A stretch of 64,000 nucleotides of DNA from Paramagnetospirillum kuznetsovii. GTDB taxonomy: Bacteria; Pseudomonadota; Alphaproteobacteria; Rhodospirillales; Magnetospirillaceae. Below, in pieces: positions 36,440 to 45,026 of this stretch. The notes under the pieces were generated by a model. That model was not told the DNA's origin, did not search any database, and worked only from the letters and a program-made list of their open reading frames with translations. A program made the position numbers and the translations under genes. The stretch covers positions 62,001 through 126,000 of the forward strand of contig NZ_PGTO01000009.1 of the NCBI RefSeq assembly GCF_003284725.1, written 5' to 3'. Each line of letters opens with the position of its first letter. Position 1 is the first letter of the stretch.

Positions 36440-37213
36440 ATGGGTGCCAGAGGTCCGCTGCATCTGCGCAAGACCACTAATGTGGTCCTTGACGCCCTGG
36501 TCCAGGCGGTGGAGCAGGCCGGGCAGGGCCAGCCGGTCAGTCGCGCCATGCTGGAAAACGTGGTGGCGGGATTGAAGGTCTCGGTCGGCTTCGACGACTT
36601 CTATCACCGCTCCTACCGCGAGATGATGGAGATCGTCGAGAGCGAGAAGCGCGAGCAGCGGCGCTCCAATGCCTTTGGACGGCTGATGCTGCATCCCTTG
36701 AGCCCGCTGTTCCAGGACGAGTCCCTGGACCGGACCCTGGTCACCAATATCTTCTCGTTCCTGCATCTGGTGCTGGGCGAGGAGGCCGACGTCTACGGCG
36801 AGAAATGCAAGGAGATCGTCGGCGCCCTGCGGGACGATCTGGGCGATCATTTCTCGTGGGATGCCTTCTACGACGATCCCGAGGCCAAGATCGTGCTGTG
36901 GCATACCTTGGTGCAGATTTCCGGATCGTTCAAACGCTATGACCTGCGCAAGGACTGGTTCATCAAGCTGATGCAGTATCGGCCGACCACCGTCAGCGTC
37001 GCCTCCAACGCCTTCATCACCCGCGACCACGATCCCAGCGAGGAGCCGCTGGTGTTCGGCGAGCGCGAGTTCTGCCTGTTCTTCCACGCCCTGTTCGACC
37101 CGCTGGTCGATCTGCCGCCCAAGGACGATGCCGCCTTCCGCAAGGAATTCGGCGCCGATCCCCATCATCTGATCGGTGGCTTCCTGGTCAATCTGTCCAT
37201 GTGCGCGGTCTAG
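36440..37213 (+). CDS. Conserved hypothetical protein
   Basis: A 257-residue protein I do not recognise. It is mostly helical with no membrane segment or signal. Notable parts are a basic N-terminus (MGARGPLHLRKTTNVVLDAL), a central LHLVLGEEADVYGEKCKEIV, and a C-terminal aromatic stretch EREFCLFFHALFDPLVDLPP. The codon usage and GC look like the neighbours, so it is probably a genuine gene. An isolated plus-strand unit between hydrolases and a repeat element. Confidence 0.6.
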   Translation: MGARGPLHLRKTTNVVLDALVQAVEQAGQGQPVSRAMLENVVAGLKVSVGFDDFYHRSYREMMEIVESEKREQRRSNAFGRLMLHPLSPLFQDESLDRTLVTNIFSFLHLVLGEEADVYGEKCKEIVGALRDDLGDHFSWDAFYDDPEAKIVLWHTLVQISGSFKRYDLRKDWFIKLMQYRPTTVSVASNAFITRDHDPSEEPLVFGEREFCLFFHALFDPLVDLPPKDDAAFRKEFGADPHHLIGGFLVNLSMCAV

Positions 37214-37250
37214 GGCCAATCGACATTCTGGCGGATAGATGGGAAGTGGG

Positions 37251-37336
37251 CCACAGATGCACACAGATACCCGCTGCGCGGGACACAGATAAGATAGTTT
37301 CTCAATTCATCTGTGCTTATCTGTGTTCATCTGTGG
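37251..37336. repeat. CACAGAT inverted-repeat element
   Basis: The arms CCACAGATGCACACAGATA (37251-37269) and CTTATCTGTGTTCATCTGTGG (37316-37335 and one base on) form an inverted repeat around an AT-rich centre. The left arm is interrupted by a CCCGC-TGC-GCGGG hairpin at 37270-37282, then resumes ACACAGATAAG. It fills most of the 196-base gap between the hypothetical gene and the AsmA gene. Confidence 0.7.
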
Positions 37337-37409
37337 CTCGATTTTCTGTCTTGGACGCATTCTGGTCCGAAATCAGCGGAATTCCCTGAATGTCGATCCG
37401 ACCTAGCGG

Positions 37410-39542
37410 TTATTCTTTCTTGTCGTGCCGCTTGATGCCAAGCAGGCTCTCGATCAGTCCGCCGCTTTTCCCCTTGATGGCCTTGCCCAATCCCCGTTCG
37501 ACCACGTAGCGCTGCAAGGCGTTGACGTCGATGATCTTGTTGGGCGACGCCAGGCGGCCTTGCAGTCGCAGTCCCAGCGGCGGCGAGCCCGGCGTGGCGA
37601 GGCGGAAGGCGAGGCGGGCGTCGATCATGTCCTTGGGAAGATCGACCACGGCGGTTCCATCGGCGCCGCCGCCCTCGGCCACCAAGGTGATGTCGTTGCT
37701 GGTCACCACGCCGCGATCGGCCTTGAAACTGGCCCCGAGGGTCGAGAAACTGGAGGTTCCGCCCGACAATCCGGCCTGAACCAGCCCCAGCAGACTGCCG
37801 ATATTGTCCAGCTTGCGCATCTGGGCGTCCATGGCGGCGAGGTCGAAGCCTTCCACCAGCCCATCGCTGACGTCCAGCCTGCCGTCGCCCGTCAGGCTGG
37901 CCTGCCATTGCGCCTGAGTGGTGCCGCGCGCCGCCAGACGGGTTTGGGCGTCCAGGCGACCCCTGGTGGCCTTGACCCCTCCGGCGCCCAGTCCCATGCC
38001 GCCGATATCGGCGCCCTTGAGGGTGGCGGTGACGGCGATTCCGGCGGCATTGGCCTTGGCGGCGGCGGCCAGGGCGCCGCCCAGCATACGGCCGTTCAGC
38101 CGCTCCACCGATAGGGTCGAGCCGGTGGCGACCACACGGGCGGCGACCTCGTCCAGCCGCCAGGATTGGATTGCCCCCGGCTTGGTGTCGGTACCGAGGA
38201 AGGGAGCGACGGCCACGGCGGGGCTGGCGAGATCGGCTGTCAGGACGCGGCCGACCAGATCCAGCCTTCCGGTGCCGGTCACCAGGGTTTCACCCAGGCG
38301 GGCCTGAAGCTGATCGAACACCGCCTGGGTCGCATCCAGGCGCAGCCGTGTGGTAACCGCCAAGGGGCCGCCGCCGCGCGGCTGGTGGCCGGTCAGCCGA
38401 TTCGCGGCCTGGGCGAAGCTGGCGGCGCGTAAACTGACGGTGCCGTTGGACAGGGTGCCATCGTATCCGGCTTCCATCCCCTGCGACGACAGCTTCAGCG
38501 AGACCGAGACCGGCGCGGTGGGTGCGATGCTCAATTCGCCGGTGGCGCGGAACGCGGGTGTCGTCAGCGCCAGCGGCGCCAGGACAAGGCGATCGTCCCT
38601 GCTCGCCAGGGTGCCGGACAGGCTGATCTCGCCTGTCTCCGCCCAGTGGGTGGTGGCATGGCCGAGGGTCACGATGCCCTGGTCGAGCAGGGCACTCATC
38701 TGCGTTTGTCCCAGCGTCAGTCCATTCCAGCGCAAGCCGTCGACGGCGGCGTCCAGATTGAGGGTGAGGTTGCCGGGCAGGGAAAACCGTCCGGCAGGCG
38801 CGGCAGTCGGCTCGGGCTGCTGTTGGGTTGGTGGGGGAGGCGGAGCGGCGGCCGTGACGGTCGGCGCGGCGGTTTGGCTTTGGGGCGGGGCCGTCAGGCT
38901 GTCCAGGTCCAGAACGCCGCCCTTGGCGGTGATGTCGATCTGAACCGGCTGCGTTCCCAAACCGGCCACCAGAGCGATATTGGCGGTGGACTGGCCCAGG
39001 GTGACGACGAGATCGGGAATGGCCAACTCATCCGCCGACAGGCTTAGCTGTCCTTGGGCGCTTGCCCGCGCCAGGGCCAGCCGCAGCAGGCCAGTCACCT
39101 TGCCCTCGGCGATCTGGCCGTCGAACGTCGTGTCGGCCTCGCCCAGTGGCGACAGTGCCGTCTTTCCCCGCGCCTGGATGGCGCCCTCGGGGGTGATGCG
39201 GGCTTCCACCGCTTTCAGTGGCCCCAGCCTGCCGCCCGCAAGGGTCAATTCGTCGATCTGGCGTTGCCCCGACAGCAGCGGCAGCAGCCGCAGACTGACG
39301 GAAAGGCGTTCCGCTCCGGCATCGCCGACGCTCAAACCGGACAAGGTGGCGGTCGGTGTCGGCAGCAAACGCACCGCGATGGGGCCGGAGATGCGCACCG
39401 GACGCCGCAGCGCCGCCGAGGCGGCGGCCTCGGCTTCCGGCCGCAACCGGTTCCAGTCCAGCATGGCGGGGACCACCAGGACCAGGACGAGAAGTCCCGC
39501 CAGGACGGCGGTGGCGGCGAGTGCGGTCTTGCGCGCATTCAT
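37410..39542 (-). CDS. AsmA family envelope protein
   Basis: A 710-residue protein anchored by one N-terminal helix (TALAATAVLAGLLVLVLVVP) with the rest in the periplasm. The AsmA N-terminal pattern is clear (LDWNRLRPEAEAAASAALRRPV, GPIAVRLLPTPTATLSGLSV). The C-terminal AsmA_2 region contains FDLAAMDAQMRKLDNIGSLL and RLAFRLATPGSPPLGLRLQG. A Pro/Ala-rich insert lies near residue 230-255. AsmA-like proteins take part in lipid transport to, or assembly of, the outer membrane. The start overlaps the upstream gene (ATGA), making it the third gene of an operon with a membrane protein and a degenerate GGDEF-EAL protein. Confidence 0.85.
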   Translation of the reverse strand: MNARKTALAATAVLAGLLVLVLVVPAMLDWNRLRPEAEAAASAALRRPVRISGPIAVRLLPTPTATLSGLSVGDAGAERLSVSLRLLPLLSGQRQIDELTLAGGRLGPLKAVEARITPEGAIQARGKTALSPLGEADTTFDGQIAEGKVTGLLRLALARASAQGQLSLSADELAIPDLVVTLGQSTANIALVAGLGTQPVQIDITAKGGVLDLDSLTAPPQSQTAAPTVTAAAPPPPPTQQQPEPTAAPAGRFSLPGNLTLNLDAAVDGLRWNGLTLGQTQMSALLDQGIVTLGHATTHWAETGEISLSGTLASRDDRLVLAPLALTTPAFRATGELSIAPTAPVSVSLKLSSQGMEAGYDGTLSNGTVSLRAASFAQAANRLTGHQPRGGGPLAVTTRLRLDATQAVFDQLQARLGETLVTGTGRLDLVGRVLTADLASPAVAVAPFLGTDTKPGAIQSWRLDEVAARVVATGSTLSVERLNGRMLGGALAAAAKANAAGIAVTATLKGADIGGMGLGAGGVKATRGRLDAQTRLAARGTTQAQWQASLTGDGRLDVSDGLVEGFDLAAMDAQMRKLDNIGSLLGLVQAGLSGGTSSFSTLGASFKADRGVVTSNDITLVAEGGGADGTAVVDLPKDMIDARLAFRLATPGSPPLGLRLQGRLASPNKIIDVNALQRYVVERGLGKAIKGKSGGLIESLLGIKRHDKKE

Positions 39543-40963
39543 CGCAGCACCAGGGAAAGCGCGACCATCCACACCGCCAGGGTGATGGCCCCGGCGACGA
39601 CGAAGCGGCCATTCCAGTCACGCGCCACGGTTCCCACCGAGACCTCGGCCGTGCGGGCGACCGACATCACGGCGGCACCGACCAGGGTGGAGCAGGCCGA
39701 CAGACCCCAGGCCCCCATCAAACCGCTTGCCGCCACCAAGGGGTGAACGCCGAACTGGGCGAGATTGCCGAGGGCGCTGCCGAACAGGCTGACGGTGATG
39801 ATCTGCGAGATCCCCAATTGCGCCAGGATCATCACCGACCATGCCATGGCGATGACCATCAGGATGGGCGGCAACGGCAGTCTGGCGATGGCCTCGGCCG
39901 TGGCGGCGGGCGATATGAAACCGGCGGCGACGGTGCCGAAGAACATGGCGCCGCTCAACATGGCGACTTCGTAGCGGAAATTGGGCAGGCTGACGCCGAG
40001 GCGGGAGACGAACCCGGTGCCGGATCGAACCAGCGACGCCGCCGTGATGCGGTCGGGCTGGGCCAGCGACCAAAGCAACGCGGCCATGGGAACCACGAGC
40101 ATGGTGCCGATGACCATGCGCACCGACAAGACTTGCGATACCGCCACCGCCGAGGCGACGATGACGCAGATGAAGAGGGACAGGTGCAGGATCGGCTTCC
40201 AGTCGCTGTCCGCGACCTCTCCGGCCGGGCGCCGCATGCCCGCCGGTACGGCGAAGCGGTCCAGCAGCCAGCCGACCGCCATCAGCACCAAGGCAAGAAT
40301 CAGTTGGAGCGACAGCAAACGCCACCACGGCAATCCGTGAATGGCCCCCTCGGTCACCGTGAAGGAAACCGACAGCGGCGACCAGACCGTCATCATGGCG
40401 AAGCCGCGAAGAACGGCGGTCATCATGCGGCGCTTGCGGATGTCCTGAACCTTGGGATCGCCCTGTGCCGCGTCCAGGGTGTTGCCGTGCATCACCATGG
40501 TCCCCAGCAGCGGCAGAACCCCGAAATTCAGGGCCAGGGAAATGACGTGGCTGCCCAGGCACAACACGGCATAACGGCGCCCCGGCGGTTGGCGCACCAT
40601 TTCCTCGCCGCAGCGGCGCACCAGGCCCGAGGTTTGCGCCGAATCACGCAGCATTCCCAGGGACGTGAACAGACCGGCCAGGAATGAAGCTTCACCCAGG
40701 GCATGGCGGAGAACGCCGATGGGGTCGACAAGCCAGAGGAAGGCGGCGATGGTCGCCGCGCCGCAAGCGAGCAGCATGGCCTGTCCGCCGCGCGGGGTGC
40801 GTCTTGCTTCCACGGCGATATAGAGCAGCAGTGCCACGGAAGTGACGTCCTGGGCCCAAGCCATGTGCAGCACCGCCCAGCCCAGGGAGCCCAGGATGAT
40901 GACCATGATCGCCAGGGAAGAGACCACGGCGGGAATTGCGGGCGGGTGCCGGGGCTCGCTCAC
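39539..40963 (-). CDS. Polytopic inner-membrane protein, transporter-like
   Basis: A 474-residue protein with about eleven hydrophobic helices and few charged loops. It has no diagnostic motif I can name. The layout, with two similar halves of about 200 residues, resembles ion-transporter superfamily permeases (ArsB/DASS-like). Serine- and glycine-rich re-entrant-like stretches (LPLLGTMVMHGNTL; SLFGSALGNLAQFG) fit this. It starts with GTG in an overlapping GTGA with the preceding gene and overlaps the asmA gene at its end. Substrate unknown. Confidence 0.6.
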   Translation of the reverse strand: MSEPRHPPAIPAVVSSLAIMVIILGSLGWAVLHMAWAQDVTSVALLLYIAVEARRTPRGGQAMLLACGAATIAAFLWLVDPIGVLRHALGEASFLAGLFTSLGMLRDSAQTSGLVRRCGEEMVRQPPGRRYAVLCLGSHVISLALNFGVLPLLGTMVMHGNTLDAAQGDPKVQDIRKRRMMTAVLRGFAMMTVWSPLSVSFTVTEGAIHGLPWWRLLSLQLILALVLMAVGWLLDRFAVPAGMRRPAGEVADSDWKPILHLSLFICVIVASAVAVSQVLSVRMVIGTMLVVPMAALLWSLAQPDRITAASLVRSGTGFVSRLGVSLPNFRYEVAMLSGAMFFGTVAAGFISPAATAEAIARLPLPPILMVIAMAWSVMILAQLGISQIITVSLFGSALGNLAQFGVHPLVAASGLMGAWGLSACSTLVGAAVMSVARTAEVSVGTVARDWNGRFVVAGAITLAVWMVALSLVLR

Positions 40964-42594
40964 GGTACCGGTCCCGCGATGCGTGACTTGGGGGCGGGAA
41001 GAATCTTTGCCGGACGCGGCAAGTCCTTCATCAGTCCCGGTCCGCTGATCATGGCGAAATCACCGCCGACGACGCCTGCGACCACGGTGCGGCGGCGGAT
41101 GCCCCAGGCATAGACGGATAGTCCGGCGGCTCCGGCGTCTTGTCGCAATCGGCGCAGGGATTGAAGCAGATTGGCGTCGTCGGTCCGTTCGTCCTCGGTC
41201 AGTTCCGCCAAATCGACGCCGATGGTACGGATGCCGCACAGGGCGGCACGCCCCGCCTGGGGCATGGACAGCCGCACCCTCAGGCTGACCTCGCGGCACA
41301 GGGGCCGCAGGGATTGCAAGGCCGCCGACAATTGGGCATCGACCACGCCATCCGGTGTTCCGAACAGGTCGATGATCAGGCGGTTGGCGCGAACATCCTC
41401 GGAAAGATCCGCCAGGGGAGACAGCACCGACATGCGCTGGGGCGAGGTGACCGATGACCAGTGGATGGGCAAGATGGCCTTGGCCGCCGACCTGGAGGCA
41501 TCGGGCGAACGCAGCTCGCGCACGGCCGCGCCGATGGTGAAGCGGTCCAGGGCCAGTGCCGCTTCGCCGCCACCGCTGGGATAGGCCCGGCATCCCTCCC
41601 ACGGGGTCTCTCCCGGTTGATCGACCCGTTGGACATGGGCCTTATAGGCGCCGATGGTTTCATCGGCGGCCAGCCACGTGGGGCGCCACGCCAAGGAGAG
41701 CGCCGCGTCTCCCGGCATGGGCGGCGCCGCGTCAACGCCGGGACGAGGGCCAGACGGCTTGCCCCCCGAGATCTCCACCGCCGTCCAACTGGGGGCGGCG
41801 ACCATCTGGGGGGCGCTTTTTTCCGTCAAGGAGCTTCCCGGAAGCATGGAGCGGCGTGGCGTGAAATCCCTGGCCGATAGCTTGGTGGAATGGAGATGAG
41901 CCCGCAGATCCTGCTGCTCCGGCAGCGGGGTCGGCAGCATGGAATGACGAATGGGGGCGTCCGCCTCCACGGCCGTGGTCAGATGGGGGCGATAGCCCGC
42001 CCTGTCGGTGACGGGCGCCATGATGGCGCGGACTTCACCGATTGCGTCGTGAATGGCATCAAGATTCAGGACGCCGTGCGGGGCAAGGGCAACCTCGATG
42101 GTGAGCTCCGCCGCCAACGCCAGTGGCCGCTCGTTGCCGACGAATTGCGCGCCCACCAAACGGGTTCCCAATTCCTGGGCGATCAGGACCGCCCTGCGGC
42201 GGCCTTCCGCGTCCGGAACATTGCGGAAGAGCAGGACGAATAAATCCTGGCCTCGGCGGCCGTAAACATTGCCGTGGCCGATATGCAGGTTGATGACGCC
42301 CTCGGCGATCATCATGACCTTTTCCGACAGGCGATGCCATTTGCTGCCCACCGCTTCGCGGAATTCCACCAGCGAGATCACTTGAAGCTTGGTCTGGAAC
42401 CGCGCCTCGTCCTCGGAGAGCATGGCTTCGAGTGCGAGGGTGAAATTGTCGTCCACGATGGCGTCGGACGCCTGCTCGGCGGAGGATTGGACGGCATTCT
42501 CCTGGGGGGCACGATTCCCCACCAGTCGGCTCAACGCCGAAAACGGCCTTGCCAGTCTTGATAGAAGACTGTCCTTTGGCCGCTTCCTTTTCAT
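40960..42594 (-). CDS. Degenerate GGDEF-EAL-like protein
   Basis: A 544-residue soluble protein I read as a GGDEF-EAL protein that has lost both active sites. At residues 112-121 GRRGQDLFVL sits where RxGGDEFxxL is expected (GQDLF for GGDEF at 115-119), in the right context of helices before and after. In the second half LSLAWRPTW matches the start of an EAL barrel, WEGCRAYPSG stands for xEALxRWxHP (EGC for EAL at 333-335), and the end GDFAMISGPGLMKDLPRP resembles the ...G....P end of EAL domains. A linker of ~130 residues separates the halves. This is pattern reading, not a database match. It would be first gene of the operon with the membrane protein and AsmA. It may bind cyclic-di-GMP or a partner rather than catalyse. 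Confidence 0.55.
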   Translation of the reverse strand: MKRKRPKDSLLSRLARPFSALSRLVGNRAPQENAVQSSAEQASDAIVDDNFTLALEAMLSEDEARFQTKLQVISLVEFREAVGSKWHRLSEKVMMIAEGVINLHIGHGNVYGRRGQDLFVLLFRNVPDAEGRRRAVLIAQELGTRLVGAQFVGNERPLALAAELTIEVALAPHGVLNLDAIHDAIGEVRAIMAPVTDRAGYRPHLTTAVEADAPIRHSMLPTPLPEQQDLRAHLHSTKLSARDFTPRRSMLPGSSLTEKSAPQMVAAPSWTAVEISGGKPSGPRPGVDAAPPMPGDAALSLAWRPTWLAADETIGAYKAHVQRVDQPGETPWEGCRAYPSGGGEAALALDRFTIGAAVRELRSPDASRSAAKAILPIHWSSVTSPQRMSVLSPLADLSEDVRANRLIIDLFGTPDGVVDAQLSAALQSLRPLCREVSLRVRLSMPQAGRAALCGIRTIGVDLAELTEDERTDDANLLQSLRRLRQDAGAAGLSVYAWGIRRRTVVAGVVGGDFAMISGPGLMKDLPRPAKILPAPKSRIAGPVP

Positions 42595-42654
42595 TGTTCC
42601 TCCGTCGAATGCTTCGCGCCAGGATATGTCAGCCCAGGCGAACCGACAAGGGGA

Positions 42655-43182
42655 TCAGCCGTTTGCCTCATCCATGTAGCGCTTGGCCAGCGCCACATAG
42701 TTGACCGCGGAGACCGGGAAATAGGCTTGGTCGGCCTCGGACAATTGCCGCAGCAGCTTGGCCGGATTGCCGCCCCACAGCTCGCCTGCCTTGACTCGCT
42801 TTCCCGGCGTGACCACGGCGCCGGCCGCCACCATGGCGCCGGTTTCCACCACGGCGCCGTCCAGGATGACGGCGCCCATGCCGATGAAGCAGCAGTCTTC
42901 CAGGGTGCAGGCGTGCAGGATGGCGCCATGGCCGATGGTGATGTCGGACCCGATATACGTGCCCAGCTTGCCGCCGGTCACATGGATGATGGTGCCGTCC
43001 TGGATGTTGGTGCGCTCGCCGATGCGGATTTCGTGGACGTCGCCGCGGATGACGCAGTTGAACCATACATTGGTGTCGGCGCCGATCACCACGTCGCCGA
43101 TCACCGTGGCGGTGGGCGCGACGAAGACATCGGCGGCGATGGTGGGGCGAACCCCCTGGAAGGGCAGGATATGACCGCTCAT
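42655..43182 (-). CDS. Gamma-class carbonic anhydrase-like hexapeptide-repeat protein
   Basis: A left-handed beta-helix trimer-forming protein of 175 residues with hexapeptide repeats (VFVAPTATVIGDVVIG, DITIGHGAILHACTL). The metal ligands of gamma carbonic anhydrases are in NIQDGTIIH and GHGAILHAC, and the Arg-Asp pair is in CVIRGDVHEI. The PaaY/YrdA/CaiE group shares this pattern and not all members are active. GAGGA seven bases before the ATG selects 43182 over a GTG at 43188. It lies ten bases after argC. Confidence 0.88.
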   Translation of the reverse strand: MSGHILPFQGVRPTIAADVFVAPTATVIGDVVIGADTNVWFNCVIRGDVHEIRIGERTNIQDGTIIHVTGGKLGTYIGSDITIGHGAILHACTLEDCCFIGMGAVILDGAVVETGAMVAAGAVVTPGKRVKAGELWGGNPAKLLRQLSEADQAYFPVSAVNYVALAKRYMDEANG

Positions 43183-43192
43183 TCTCACGTCC

Positions 43193-44230
43193 TCATGGGA
43201 ACATGGGCTGTTGTTCCAGCCCCAGCGTTTCGGGAAGCCCGAACATCAGGTTCATGTTCTGCAGCGCCTGACCCGAGGCACCCTTGACCAGATTGTCGAT
43301 GACGCAGGTGATGATCACCCGGCCCTTGATGCGGTCGTCGAACACGTTGATCAGGCAGAAGTTGGAGCCCCGCACATGGCGGGTGGCGGGGACCACGCCC
43401 TCGGGCAGCACCTTGACGAAGTGCTCGCCCTTGAACCGTTCGGCCAGGGTGGCGCGCAAGGCGTTGGCGTCGGCTCCCTTGGTCTTGGCATAGATGGTCG
43501 ACAGCATGCCCCGGCTCATGGGCATCAGATGGGGGGTGAAGGTCACCATCACCGGCTTGCCCACGGCCTCGCTCAATCCCTGCTCGATCTCGGGGGCATG
43601 GCGATGGCTGGCGATGCCGTAGGGATGGATGCCCTCGGCCACCTCGGTGAACAGATTGGCTTCCTTGGCCGAGCGGCCGGCGCCCGAGACGCCGGATTTG
43701 GCGTCGATGACGATGTCCTCGGCAGCGATCAGCCCCTGTTCCAGCAGCGGGATCAGCGGCAACTGCACCGAGGTGGGATAGCAGCCGGGATTGGCCACCA
43801 GCCGCGCCTTGGCGATCTTGTCGCGCGCGATCTCGGTCAGGCCGTAGACCGCCTCCTTCTGCAAGGCGGGCGCCCGGTGCTCGTGGCCGTACCACTGGGC
43901 GTAGGTATCCACGTCGAACAGCCGGAAATCCGCCGACAGATCGACGATCCGCACATTGCCGGGCAGCGCCGCGATCACCTCTTGGGTGGTGCCGTGGGGC
44001 AGGCAGCAGAACACCGCGTCCACCGTCTTGAAGTCCACCTGATCGATGGCGACGAGGTCGGGCAGGCTCAGCGAGGCGAGATGGGGGAACACGCCTGCCA
44101 TGGGCTGGCCCGCCTTGCGGTCGCCGGTCATGGCCTTGATGGTCAGGGCGGGGTGCAGCGCCAGCAGGCGCACCAGCTCGGCCCCGGTGTAACCGCTGGC
44201 TCCGAGTATTGCGACCTTGATGTCCTTCAT
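43193..44230 (-). CDS. argC: N-acetyl-gamma-glutamyl-phosphate reductase
   Basis: Arginine biosynthesis: reduces N-acetylglutamyl phosphate to the semialdehyde with NADPH. Rossmann motif AILGASGYTGAEL at residues 7-19, catalytic Cys150 in ANPGCYPTS, and the family blocks DAKSGVSGAGR, HRHAPEIEQ and TPHLMPMSRGM. At 345 residues it is the standard type 1 form. The chosen ATG 44230 gives the usual MKDIKVAI start. No other arg gene is adjacent. Confidence 0.95.
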   Translation of the reverse strand: MKDIKVAILGASGYTGAELVRLLALHPALTIKAMTGDRKAGQPMAGVFPHLASLSLPDLVAIDQVDFKTVDAVFCCLPHGTTQEVIAALPGNVRIVDLSADFRLFDVDTYAQWYGHEHRAPALQKEAVYGLTEIARDKIAKARLVANPGCYPTSVQLPLIPLLEQGLIAAEDIVIDAKSGVSGAGRSAKEANLFTEVAEGIHPYGIASHRHAPEIEQGLSEAVGKPVMVTFTPHLMPMSRGMLSTIYAKTKGADANALRATLAERFKGEHFVKVLPEGVVPATRHVRGSNFCLINVFDDRIKGRVIITCVIDNLVKGASGQALQNMNLMFGLPETLGLEQQPMFP

Positions 44231-44318
44231 GGCGACGGCCTCCATGATGCGCCGATGGATGGGCTGCGGACGATAGCAGCCGTGACCGGCGGCGACAACC
44301 CGATCAAAGGTCGCTGGA

Positions 44319-45026
44319 TCAAAGATCGCCGGGGCGGAAGCGGATCACCATGCGCCGGGGCCAGCCCTTGCCGTCGTCGGGCGGCAAGGCCAGGGGCTGC
44401 GCCAGCCTCAGGGCAAGCAACATGGATTCCATGGCGCGTTTGACGTAGCCGTCATTGATCCGATCATAGCCGCGAATGGCCAGTTGGGGATTCCACGGCG
44501 CGTTCTTGTGCAGGGCGTCGGCCAGGGTGCCGTCCTTGTTGACGATCACCGACATGGAGATGGTGAAGTTGGTTCCCTTGGCCGGTTCGGTGTCGAAGTT
44601 CCACATCTTCAACACCTGGGCCAGCACCATGTCCTGGGCGGTCTGGGTCATCTCGCCCACGGCGACGGTGGGCGGCGGCGCCTTCTCGAAGCTGACGCCG
44701 GGAGACGGCGCGGCCTGCTTGGGGGCCGCCGCCTTTTCCGCCAGCTTGCCGGGGCGCAGTTGCGGCACCGGAACCGGGTCGCGGGCGGGCGGCTCCACCT
44801 TGGACGGTGGCGGCTTCGGCGGTTCCTGGGGCGGAGGAGGGGGAGGGGGAGGAGGAGGAGGCTTTGGCTCTTCCCGAACCAAATCGACCTCCATGGCTGG
44901 TTCGGGCAGATGGATGCTGAGATCGGGAAGGGACTCGATCTGGCTGGCCGCCCAGAATAGCACATGCAGCAGCAGCGAAAGGGCGAGTCCCCAGTTCAGA
45001 CTGCTTTCCCGACCCCATTCCCTCAT
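44319..45026 (-). CDS. TolA/TonB-like energy-transduction protein
   Basis: A 235-residue protein with a single N-terminal helix (NWGLALSLLLHVLFWAA). A Pro-rich linker (eleven consecutive prolines near residue 60, then PPKPPP repeats) spans the periplasm. A C-terminal domain of about 105 residues (from AQDMVLAQVLKMWNF) follows. The motif KMWNF...VIVNKDGTLAD resembles the TolA/TonB C-terminal fold. It overlaps the MFS gene (ATGA). Without tolQRB or exbBD nearby, the partner is unknown. Confidence 0.72.
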   Translation of the reverse strand: MREWGRESSLNWGLALSLLLHVLFWAASQIESLPDLSIHLPEPAMEVDLVREEPKPPPPPPPPPPPQEPPKPPPSKVEPPARDPVPVPQLRPGKLAEKAAAPKQAAPSPGVSFEKAPPPTVAVGEMTQTAQDMVLAQVLKMWNFDTEPAKGTNFTISMSVIVNKDGTLADALHKNAPWNPQLAIRGYDRINDGYVKRAMESMLLALRLAQPLALPPDDGKGWPRRMVIRFRPGDL

